Below, piece after piece: positions 1 through 22,500 of a stretch of DNA of 64,000 nt (the first letter of the stretch is position 1; each line of letters opens with the position of its first letter). The notes below the pieces were generated by a model. That model had not been told where the DNA came from, searched no databases, and worked only from the letters and a program-made list of their open reading frames with translations. The stretch covers positions 22,805,021 to 22,869,020 of the forward strand of contig OX387602.1 in NCBI GenBank assembly GCA_947568835.1, written 5' to 3'. Origin of the DNA: Protonemura montana. Lineage: Eukaryota > Arthropoda > Insecta > Plecoptera > Nemouridae. The position numbers and the translations under genes were made by a program.

Positions 1-418
1 ACATTATAAAACTCAAAATACTTTTTGTTTCTTTATAGGGATAAGGTCTAAGATTTTCAAAATGAAAGGAGATGTGAAGGCAAAGAAGCACCGAGTAACG
101 ACATACCTTTGACGTGTAGATAGTACTTGACAAATTTAAATTAAACAAAAGTATGAAATGCGATTGGTTAATAATTGAGTTACTATTTGAACATGAATAG
201 GAAGTAGGCATTAAGTGAGCAGCAGATTCCCACTTAGATTGACTGTGAAAAATAAATATATGTATAGTTCTATTCAATAAACAACACGAAGTTTATGCTC
301 CCCAGACAAATCAGGTCCTATTTCAGCTGAAATGAACAACTGCGTTCACGCGGCTTCAGCGTAACGGACAGGTCTTGGCCAAAACGTCACATTCCTTGGC
401 GAGCGTCCACGCACTCAC

Positions 419-12216
<11,798 letters not shown>

Positions 12217-12926
12217 GGCTCACGGACAGTTATAAAGGTTTCCCTTTGTATTTAAATGTACAATTAACTAAATAAGAGGGAACCTTTAGCCTAAAAGTCT
12301 CTCCATTTTCTCGGAGGTGTCTCTTACTGTCCAAATGTTTAGTTCAGTTCACTCACTGACTACTTGGGCGACGCTAAGCTGTCAAAGTTAGTATGCAAGA
12401 TATATCTCCAACAACGGTTGTACTGTGTGCATGAAAATTAATTATAAATTATAGTGATGCCTAGCATGGATTATTAAAAAAAAAAAAAAATCCCAATAAA
12501 ATGTCTGAAAATTATTTTCGAGGAAGTAATGAGGAGGGATCGCCAGCGAGAATGTGATGTGACGTCACAAGCGAAATGCAGCTCGTCAAATTTAAATTTT
12601 TTCTCTAGTTATTTAATAAATATAACCCAAAAATATTTAGTGCCTATTTCTTAGAAACCTCTTAGTAAAAATATGTGCCTTTCAATCGAAATCATTTGCT
12701 AACATGTTGTTTAAAAAATACTCTTGTTTAATCTATGTAGTGCGAATAGAATTTGCTAGCTCAGCTTCAGCTCTGCAAGAAGGGGCGTTCCGCTATCTCA
12801 TGTGAATGTGTCAGTCGGTACCGATCAATCTCATAAAGGGGTACTTTCGATTTGTTTGACGAGTATTTATGCATCGATAACACAGAATTCTTCTAGTAGA
12901 AACGCATTTTTATATTATTTACAAAG
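12217..12926. promoter_or_regulatory. Shared head-to-head promoter region of MAP4K and SNX6, with a CRE
   Basis: The kinase start codon (minus strand, 12216) and the sorting-nexin start codon (plus strand, 12927) are about 710 bp apart and diverge, so both 5' UTRs and promoters must lie here or the 5' UTRs are spliced. A perfect palindromic cAMP-response element, TGACGTCA, lies at 12560-12567 near the middle. A 14-base A run lies near 12477-12490. No clear TATA box in a convincing position was seen. Bidirectional activity is inferred from geometry only. Confidence 0.55.
12560..12567. promoter_or_regulatory. Palindromic CRE (TGACGTCA)
   Basis: Full 8-bp palindromic consensus for CREB/ATF bZIP dimers, about 345 bp from the kinase start codon and 360 bp from the SNX6 start codon. 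Full CREs occur by chance about once per 65 kb, so one placed inside the shared promoter is suggestive but not proof. Confidence 0.5.
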
Positions 12927-15900
12927 ATGATGGTGAGTGGCAGTGGTTACATTAGTTTCTTCACATACATGTTGCTGTCATTGTGATGCACAAAGTGCAT
13001 CAATCACTGCATTTATTTTCTTTCACGCTCGCCTGATCTCTGATACCTGATATCTATTTATTTGTAGGACGGCTTGGATGAGAACATTGATATTCATAAC
13101 AACGAAGACAACAGGAAGGTAAGAAACTCATTTTTCATGTTTCTGTCAGTTATGGTTCATTAGATTGCAACCAATGATAGTGGTGGCATGCTATTTTACA
13201 TTGGCTTCTATGTCAAATTGCACTGTACCTGTATTTGCAGACGGGAAGTGGCCGGTCAGATACTGTGGATCTCACTGACAACTCACTGCTGGTTGACATC
13301 TCTGATGCTCTCAGCGAGAAGGACAAAGTCAAGTTTACCGTCCATACCAAAGTGAGTTTCAAAAGATGATATATAATAGCTGGGAACCGTAATGGTACTT
13401 CTAGCGATTACTCTTACCTATTCTTTCTGGTTTATTCCAGACTACGCTCCCTGAGTATCAGAAAACCGAGTTCCTTGTCGTAAGACAACATGAGGAATTT
13501 GTCTGGCTTCACGACCGTTTTGAAGAAAATGAGGAGTACGCTGGATTTATTGTAAGACCATTTTATCACTTTTCTTACACTTTCTTATTTTTATTTAGTT
13601 GTTTACCCTCACATGTAATAGAGCAGCATATGTATGCAATGGTGCTAGCCCTAGCTTTTTAATTAAAGGTCCACATGTTTTGCAATTTGTCTACTTATGA
13701 ACTGTTTGGATATGGTCTAAAATCTGATTTATAGATCCCACCTGCGCCTCCACGACCAGACTTCGACGCATCACGTGAAAAGCTACAAAAGCTGGGTGAG
13801 GGCGAAGGGACCATGACCAAGGAAGAGTTTAATAAAATGAAACAGGAGCTAGAAGCGTAAGTTTTTCGACACTAAGAGGTACGAGGTGCACAAACATACA
13901 CGCAGCACCTGACATTGAGTTTGTTTCAGCGAGTACCTGGCAACATTCAAAAAGACTGTTGCCATGCACGAGGTGTTCCTCTGTCGATTGGCCAATCACC
14001 CAGTGTTCCGGGCCGATCACAACTATCGTGTCTTCCTTGAGTACGACCAGGATCTATGCGTGCGCGGCAAGAACAAGATGGAGGCAAGCCTTTTTGTCTC
14101 TTCGTTGATGTACCTGTGCAGAACACTGATCCATGATACCTAGTTAAAATATAGAAATATTATTAGGTTTTATGCTGATGAGTACTTTGATCCTAGCTTG
14201 GAATTGAGGGTTTAAGTTAACCCCTTTAGGTACTAAAGGATGTTTTGTAGGGTTTTTGGTGGTTTTTCTGGTGATTCCTTTAAAGAGCTGAAACCATCAA
14301 GCAATGAATGGAAGGAGAGCTAGACTGGTCTAGCTCTCCTTCCAAAGTATTTTTTCACGAATCATGATTAAAACCATGCTTAAATCCAGAATAACCTGTC
14401 AACCTGTGCCTTGTGTTGATCCCTTGGCCCTTCAGGGACTTTGTTTGAGTTGTGGTGTTATTATAGGTGCTAGGTGGGTTCATGTCTTCATTCAGCAAGA
14501 CAAAGGATGAGTTGGTGCTTGGTGCGACTGTCAAAGATGTCAACGACTTCTTCGAGCAGGAGAAGAATTTCCTTGTAGAGTATCACGCTCACCTTAAGGA
14601 TATCACTGCCAAGTGTGATCGCATGACCTCCAAACATAAAGGTAAGGGTTTGGTTTTTATAATTGTGTAGCTTTTATATGATTTGTATTAGCTATTTTCT
14701 TTTCTATTCCTCAATTATTAAGTATCCAGTCTTTTAGCAATCTTGTTAATATTTTTTTAACTTAAAATTCTTTCATTGGGCAATATTATTAGGAACACTA
14801 TTAATATCTTAAAACTTGGTCCCTAACTGGGGCCTTGAACCCTGAGCGCCACCTGTTGCGGGTGTGTTCTAACCGTATAAGCTAATTGAACATGGCCTTT
14901 TTGACAGGATTTTAGTGTATTTAAATGCTTTTGTAAATTAAATTTTTTTCAATACATATAACTTTAAATACATTAAAACCCTCCTTAAAAGACCATGTTC
15001 AATCAGCTTAAGTGAGCAATGCCTGAGACAGGTGTAGATTGCGGTAAGATTCCCCAGCTGGGCTCAAATTTTTGAGCCCAAATTTTTTTTTAATTCTACA
15101 TCCTTATAATAAAATATTTAGCAACCTGATTTTTTTACCTTCAATGACAATTTTCAAGCAATCCTTGTCTGCTTCGTTAGTTACCATTGTTTCCCTGTGC
15201 AGACGTAGCCGACTCATACATCAAGATCTCAACGGGGCTCGTTCAAATGTCCACTATTGACAGCAGCGGCCTCGAGAAGTTCCTCACCAAGGTGGCAGAG
15301 ACATTTGAAAAGGCCCGTGTAAGTCTATAAGCACTTCCTTTGTTGGGTACCGTTTACTACAAAATAACATGGGATGCAGCCAGCTGCACTGTAGTATGTA
15401 GGATAAAAAAAATTAATTCTGTTGAAATCTGATTTAAATTGCAAATTCTTGCAATTGAAATGCTTGCCATTTCATACTACTGTAGCAATCAAAGTGTGAT
15501 TAGATATTTAAAAGAGTTTCTTTACCAATTTTAAGAGTTTGCTCAAAATATTTAATTTTATACACTTGAAAGTAACCTAACGATACTAGCTAAGGATGCT
15601 CTGCATACAATTATTTTGACGTAATTTGTTAGGTCTTGAGCAATAGTTTACTAACGTGAGTCTGTGACGTGTGCGCAGAAGATGGAAGGCCGTGCGGCAT
15701 CAGATGAGGACCTGAAGCTAGCCGACACATTGCGCTACTACATGCGGGACTCGCACGCCGCAAAGCGATTGCTTTACCGCCGCCTGCGATGCCTTGCTGA
15801 CTATGAAAATGCCAACCGCAACCTAGAGAAGGCACGAGCCAAAAACAAGGATGTACACGCCGTGAGTAGAATTATGTCGATAACCTATAATCGATGACCT

Positions 15901-17016
15901 TCGATTGTCAAGGACCACTGGGAAAGCATGGTTTTCAAAGCAGAGTTTCTAACCTGGAGCCTTAGCATAGTTTTCACACCCATTTATTAAATTCATTTAG
16001 GCGATCGAATTTCGATTGTTAGGTAAACTCCTTTCATAACTAAGAGCTTAGGTTGTTAAAGGTTAGCAGAAAGAGTCAAGCTACCAAGCGTTAGAAACCT
16101 ATTTTGGTGAGTAGTTTTTTGAAAATATTTGTATAAATTGATTGAATATTTAAGCAAAATTACACAGTTACAAGAAATATGGTACTCTCTGTTAAGTGTA
16201 GACTTGAAATGGAAGACTAACTGACTGTTATTTCTGTAACCACCGTTAATTGTGACATGTGATGCTTTCCTTGCTGTTTACTAAAAATAACCCACTCTCT
16301 CTCTCTCTCTTGCTTTCTGGAGGCGCTGGAAGTAGTGGACGTAAGTAGTGACTCACGACCGCTCTTGCCATATGCCAAGTAGATCTCGGAAGTGACGGTG
16401 TTCATTTTGTTTGTAGGCGGAGCAGGCACAGCAGCAGGCTTGCGACAAGTTTGAGCAGATGTCAGACAAGGGCAAGGAAGGTCAGTGGAAATCACTTATC
16501 GCATTGGGCCAATTCGGCCTTGGTACCCCGCTGTCTCTGGTACAAAGCCATGCATGGCAATGTAACACAATAGCCATGATTAGGCACATCGCCATCAGTT
16601 CCAATAGAAATCTAACCTTATCAAAACAAGGGTTCTTCTCTGCTGGGCTGTAAATTAGCCAAAAAAGAACGATCTGAACAAAGCAATTGTGTTTGCCTAG
16701 TTGTGAGTGCTCTATTACCAAAATAAAAGAGAATATCTATAATTTCTGGAGAAATTCGGTCTTGATTCAGAGCTACTGAATGGTACCAAAAATGTACAAA
16801 TTTGCTCGTCGACCTCTAGCTGTAGCACTGTGTTATCAAGTCTAGTATGAGGTTGATGTCGCGCTTGCAGAACTGATGGACTTCAAGACTCGTCGCGTCG
16901 CAGCTTTCCGTAAGAACCTCGTGGACGTTGCTGAGCTGGAAGTGAAGCACGGCAAGGCGCAGGTGGCGCTGCTGAAGAGTTGCCTTGCGTCGCTGCGCTC
17001 ACAGGCTGCCGAGTGA
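12927..17016 (+). CDS. Snx6: Sorting nexin of the SNX5/SNX6/SNX32 class (PX-BAR), complete
   Basis: Component of the SNX-BAR/ESCPE-1 membrane coat that tubulates endosomes for cargo retrieval. Exons: 12927-12932, 13068-13118, 13241-13351, 13441-13551, 13735-13856, 13930-14083, 14467-14641, 15203-15318, 15679-15861, 16323-16340 (18 nt, possibly optional), 16417-16480, 16871-17016. Predicted length is 418 residues, or 412 without the 18-nt exon, against about 406 in vertebrate SNX6. The PX domain covers about res. 25-175 and has the SNX5-type helical extension after the PPAPPRPDF motif (res. ~95) in place of a canonical PI3P pocket. The BAR domain covers about 190-418, with the signatures [29 protein letters not shown] and [14 protein letters not shown]. 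The intron after 14083 uses a GC donor (GAG|GCAAGC). The first exon encodes only MM. It is divergent from the kinase and convergent with FAM110. Identity is very secure at subfamily level; SNX5 versus SNX6 is less so. Confidence 0.95.
14821..15078. repeat. Foldback (MITE-like) inverted-repeat element in an SNX6 intron
   Basis: The left arm (about 14821-14935) and the reverse complement of the right arm (about 15070-14950) align over roughly 100 bp with indels. Shared words in the same order are ACTGGGG/GCTGGGG, CACCTGT, TAAGCT, TTGAACATGG and a GTATTTAAA block next to the centre. The centre is AT-rich and falls near 14942. The right end is itself a near-perfect palindrome, GGGCTCAAA-TT-TTTGAGCCC (15059-15078). 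No protein is encoded, as expected for a non-autonomous foldback element. Flanking target duplications were not resolved by eye. Confidence 0.7.
15421..15470 (+). repeat. Dispersed repeat, copy 1
   Basis: Starts with TGAAATCTGATTTAAATTG and continues into GCAAATTCTTGCAA, matching copies at 29603-29645 and, inverted, 36165-36209. It has diverged most in the TTGCAA-spacer-TTGCAA part. It lies in an SNX6 intron. Confidence 0.6.
16323..16340 (+). other. Snx6: Candidate 18-nt SNX6 microexon (encodes ALEVVD)
   Basis: Eighteen bases flanked by AG upstream and GTAAGT downstream encode A-L-E-V-V-D in frame, between phase-0 exons 15679-15861 and 16417-16480. Upstream lies an alternating CT tract (about 16294-16309) followed by TTGC and a second pyrimidine run before the AG, the layout known for SRRM3/4-type microexons. 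Vertebrate SNX6 goes straight from the NKDV segment into the AE(T/Q) segment, so these six residues would be an insertion into the BAR helix. Without RNA data it may be optional or a cryptic match. Confidence 0.55.
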
Positions 17017-19590
17017 CCGAAGCCAGTGTCCCTCCCGGGCCCGTCCCCGGCCGGGCTGGTGTCCTTCCCAAGTCCGGACGGGATGGTCTCGTTTCCGAGC
17101 CCACCCGACCTGGTGCATCCCGGATGCGATGACTGCGTCGCTCTCCTCTTCAATGCCGGCTGGACGCTGCATGTCGATGGCGATGACCTGCGACTGTCGG
17201 CGGCCACTGCGCGTCTGCAACGTAACCACGCTGCTGGCCTCGGGAAGCTTTGATTGGCTGCATGTGAGACGCTGGTGAGCGGCTTGGGCATCGTTTGATC
17301 GACGATGGCTAAAAATCTTTAATTCGGATATTTGGCGAGGACACTGATGAATCAAAGTAGTTTGTGGATTGTGGGAAGTTGACGGCTTGGAAAGGACACT
17401 GAAGAAAATGTATCGTTTCTTATTGGATGCAGCTTAAGTCGAGATTTGACTAAATGAAAGAATGATGGCTTAGAAAAGGACCTTTGCTGTCGCCGCTGTT
17501 TACTTGACAATATTGCCGAATGTCTCTGTCATGGCTCGGCTTAAAAGCGGAGCGTTCGGCTAGCTTTCGATTCAGATCTCTTCGCGGCTCCCTGTTGCGA
17601 GGGGAATGGGCAGATGCATTTATTTCTAGGTTAGCTTTTGTGTCCGAGCTTATGTGTACATATGGAAATGGAGCTATGGTTTGGAAGGGATAGGGATCAC
17701 AGCCATGAGTACCACACTGAGATGTCCAATAGGACACTACCCACTTTGGTGAATTTTGGACACAAATGTTTCTCTTAGGGGACTGAACCCCCGCATCTAC
17801 AGTTGTGCTGTTGTCGTGATTTACACTGGCATCGGCGAATCGTGGAAGAACACGGGATACGATTGGTAGATTAGCACGGTTCCATGCAACACAACCTATT
17901 CTCAGTTCGATAGATTTATTATAGATATATAACATTGTTATTGTTTGATTATTTTCTCAGCTTACCAACGTTCCGTGTGGTTAGGTTCTTTATTGTAACT
18001 CGCGAGGAATGGGCTGCGATACGGCCTTGCTTTCCTCTGGTCTGCCATGCAGACGCTAATTGAGCCGTGACATTTGTGCATTTGTCGTCGCCCCACATTT
18101 ATATATACATATTATATTATATCGGTAATAAATGATTGTTTATAATTATCTGGTATCTTGTTTTTCTGAAGAGTAGCCACTAGCTTGCTCACCCTATACC
18201 ATTGCCTTCAATCCTTGACTTGAAAACCTGAAATGCGAGCAACGAGCAGTGAGAATAATTATCGAGCCGTGAAAAATGTTGCTCTGTGGAGAGCCGGCAA
18301 AAGACTAGAAAAGTTGTTATCAAAATTGGTAACGACGACTAAACATGGAGCTCCACTACACGGAGCGCCCATTGTTGAAAGATGCATCTGGCCTAGCCAA
18401 CAATAAGGTGTCTATTGTCTAATATCAGTAAAGGTAAGCGTCTAATAGAATAACACTAGAATCTAGATGTGGTGCAAGTGCAGAAAAAGGGAAGAGCCAT
18501 CATATCCTGACTCTTTCCTCACTCATGGAAGCGTGACATAAAAATGATCAAATCGAAAGCAGGTAAACATTTTAAAAATATCTTTGGTAGACTTGAGTAG
18601 TTCTATGTTAAGTATTGTCGGCGTTGCCCACGATTCACCAATGTTCACTTACGAAGACCACTTTTCCTTCGCTTTCTTTCATTATCTTCTCATTCTTGCC
18701 ATTTTTTCTCTTTTTGTTCCTAGATCTTATCTCTGTTCAATCCAAAGTGGACACAGCCAAGTCTTTGACCCACACCAAACACTCTGACAGCAACTTTATT
18801 ACTTTACTTCAATGAAGCAGCAAAATAAAGTTACAGAGTTCTTGGGCATCTTCCACCACAAGTTTCAGGGGAAAATTTACACCTTCGTATTAATATTTGT
18901 GTGTAAAAAGGAAGCGGATACTTCATCGAGTTTTCAACTGGTCGACGAAAAAATTGAAACAATCAACGCAGGTCGATTAGAAATCGGCGTCTATTCTTGA
19001 GCATTTTGATGCCCGAAGGCAACGCTTCTCTCCCCTTGGGGAAAGCTGCTCGATGGCAAGCCAAGCCTCGTAAGGCTTGTGAGTCATCAGGGCTGGCCTT
19101 ACTCCCAGCCGATCAGGCTGGGGAAACATCGGCCGCAGAGGTACGAAGGAAACTCATCATGTGGAGGTGCAGGTAGCGGGCCATAATCACTCCAGGAAAC
19201 TTGATTTTCTTGCTAGGACCTTTCAGCTGGCATCGGATTAGTGACTCAATGTATAAAATGAGATTTACGGTTAAAGTAAATTTGGTTCATTAGGCTAAGG
19301 ATAAACCTTATGAGAGAGTAATAAGATTGAATCAAAAATTGATTTTTTTAATACGATGGAGATGTGCTTCTGCCATTAGATTATCCAAATCAACTTTATC
19401 ACGATGCAAGCAATTACAGGCTCCATCAGAGTCCCAAATCTATCATCTTTGATTATTGTTGTACCTCTGCGTGTGTCCTCTTCAACTATAGAGTGACCGT
19501 CCAGGACAAGTGCCAATGTCTCCCTGTGCCCGATCACTGGGTGGGCCAGCGCCCTTAAACCCAGAGCTCGCCGTCGAGCAGACTGAGCTG
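17017..19590. other. Convergent intergenic region between SNX6 and FAM110 (both 3' UTRs)
   Basis: This holds the 3' UTRs of SNX6 (plus strand) and FAM110 (minus strand). The first 270 bp are GC-rich and carry overlapping open frames on both strands that I regard as chance. Poly(A) signal candidates are AATAAA at 18127-18132 for SNX6 and, on the minus strand, AATAAA at 18795-18800 for FAM110; if both are used, the transcripts stay about 660 bp apart. A GC-rich patch at 19010-19150 has several short hairpins and no reading frame. Confidence 0.6.
18127..18132 (+). terminator. Poly(A) signal AATAAA, probable SNX6 3' end
   Basis: This is a canonical AATAAA about 1.1 kb past the SNX6 stop codon, followed within 30 bases by a T/G-rich stretch (GATTGTTTATAATT...TTGTTTTT), the usual downstream element. 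Confidence 0.55.
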
Positions 19591-22500
19591 CTAGCTGGGC
19601 GGGGTGTCGACGATGTCGAGCGGGGGTGGAGACGGGGGTGGAGGCACGAGAACGACGACGTCGGGAGGCGGCGGCGGCGGCAAACCGGCTCGGCGACATT
19701 GACACAGCCACTTGATGATGCGCGCGTTGCGCTCCACCACCGACGTCTCCTCGTTGCCTCCTCGGCGCGGTTCTGACCCCGAGCTGCGTCCTCCTGTCTC
19801 TCCAGAACCTCCAGACGCGAAGAACACAGGCGACGACCCTCCGGATACGCTGAAAACACGGGGCCACGGGCACGTGTGAACTTAACATCGCACGGGTTCG
19901 TCTGATGAATGGTAGGTGAAACGGGGGAATATTTCAAGAAGAATTAGTAGTTTCTTTGGCCTTGCCGCCTGCTAATAGTCGCCAGCTAAAAGAGAAACTT
20001 CTTTGATCGCAAACCGCTCTCTTATCAAAAATGAATCCAATTGAAAACGGAGCTCCGCGTGTAGGTAGTTCTTTACTACACGTATACAACAAATGGTAAG
20101 CTATCCTCTCCGCTTTCCACTAACAAAGTGTAAGGCGCCATTGGCTTTGTTAAACCAAGTCACAACGCTGGTGTCCTAACTTAAGGGCCTCTCTCCTGAA
20201 CACAGCTTTAAAACGAACACAGAATGGCTAATCATATATCCTGACACGTAGAATTGCGGCTGTCAATGAAACGTCTTGTGGCTCTGTCTACAACAATCTA
20301 CGGCTATAGGTGTTGTAGTCGAGAATGGACACGGGGAATGCATGTCGAGGAATGGAATGGGAAGCATGCTCTGAATTAGCCGGTGGCCTTACCAGGTGTC
20401 AGTCACGCCGAGCGCTAGAGGGGCGTTTCGACAGCTTACTGGTTTCACGTGGCACGCGGCTTCAGTGGACTCAATGAGGTGAAGTACCTAATGGGTAGAC
20501 GGGGACTGCACGTCCAGTACCCTGCAGTACACGAACGATCCCATAGCAAACTAATTCTCAGAGAGAGAGTGGCTCAACTCCGTGTATCGCATGGGTCTTC
20601 GTCAGGAGACGAATTGCGACTGTCTGCACAAGGGAGGTGGACACTTCCCCGCATTTAATTATATTGCCATTATTGATATTAATTTTTGGACAAACGGTTC
20701 GGAACACCAACAGATTTCTACTCTCTAGTGGCCAAGTAATGTAGAAGTCCATGATTGATTCTGAACCGATGCAAAAGTGGCACGTGTTTCAGAGCGGGCC
20801 TGAACAAAGTATCCTATCCTATCCTAGGCGGAGATCGAGATATAGTGGCGATTTCTAATCGATGAAGGGAGGAGGATGCCGAGACAGAGTATGTGGTCTG
20901 TCCGCTACCTGAGCGCATCCTCTTGCAGACCCATTTGTCGAAAGAAGCGCTCCAGCAGAACGCCATTGGGTGCGTCGAGGGGTGGCGGTGGCAGAGGTGG
21001 CTCTGGGGTGCGGGGCGGTACGGGAGGCGGCACGGCGTCCATGAACTCCGGTGGGGCGCTTAGCGTAATCGGTTCACCCTCGAAGAACGTCCATGTGCAC
21101 TCGGGCATCGCTGAAACAAACATGCACGCTATCATAGAGGCATCTGGGCTTCATACCAGTCGGCTAGAGGCTGTGTCACTAGTATGGTGGGCGATTTTGT
21201 TGTGCAAAGGTATTAATGTCAATATATTCGAATGCAAGGATGCTATAGTTTAACATACATGTTAGCCGCGCGTGCAGTAAATTCCGTGAAAACTTCAAAA
21301 CCTTTCTGAGAAACTCTGGGAGAGTAGTTAGTACCTATCCTTACGGGTGTTTTTTGCGTGAGGGAACACTCACTTTTCGCGGGTGAGACGGCATGTATGG
21401 TGATGGGCATACAGCGCGTCGTCTCGGCGTCAAACTCCACGCTCGTGTCTGGGCTGTGTCTGAAATAAGGCGAAGAAAGAGAAGCGTTCGCCTTCAAATC
21501 CTGATCAAAGCAACCGTTTTTATCGTCCACCACTCGGCTGATTACAAATTAACTTCTGATCAAAGTTTCCCTCCAAACTCATCTTCTGTTATCCCGTGGA
21601 CTCTAACTGAGATACTTATCTAATTGTAACTGATTATCGCAGACACTTTGGTACCACAGAACTTGCCCCTTCAGCTTGGTTTTGTTTCTGATTACTTGAG
21701 GTCCCGAACTCGAGTTCTATAAGCCCCTGGCTGGAGCATTGTTTCACGACACACAGACTTACGTACCGGAACTCTACGCTCTACACTCTATAGTGTCCGA
21801 TGCCCGTTAGGCGAAGTTAATGGCCCAGAAGTAATACAATCGATAGCTTTATGTCCTCTTTCCGCGCAAAATTGAGCCAGAAACTGGGAAATTTGCAGAG
21901 TTGGTCAAGCCTGGTAATGGCCTTCGATGATTGCGAATTGGTGGGGTTTTTATGCAAGATTGGCAGTAGACAAATGGTATAGGAGGTGGCTCATACTCAC
22001 AGCGCATCGTAGGGGACGTCGTCCTCCTTGGCACGTAGGTCTGGCAGCGACTTGTGCTGCTGTGACGACGGCTGCTGCCTCTGCAAGCTGTCGTCGAACT
22101 TCACCGAGAATCAGACATGGTCGAACAATGCCATTTTCCAAATGGTCCTTGATGAGGGGAATTGATAATCTGGTCTGTCGCGGATGATTATGAATGTTTT
22201 TCAAGGCTTTAAGGGAGGACATGCTATTGAAGAGCACCAAGTAGAACTGCCAAACCAACGGAAGGTATAAATTGAAATAAGTAACTTTCTCTTACTCTTT
22301 GCTAACGGAAGGGTGGAAAGATAATGTAGTTAAAATAGTATATCTTGTACCTACACAAAATGCATACCCCATAGCTCTCCAAACTTTGCAGCCTCTTTCC
22401 CAGGCAGAACTAGTGATAGTAATCGCAGATATAATGATTCGGTGATGAGATTGTCCCCAATTGGCCACGCATAACGAAGGGCGGAGGTCAAAGAGATGTT

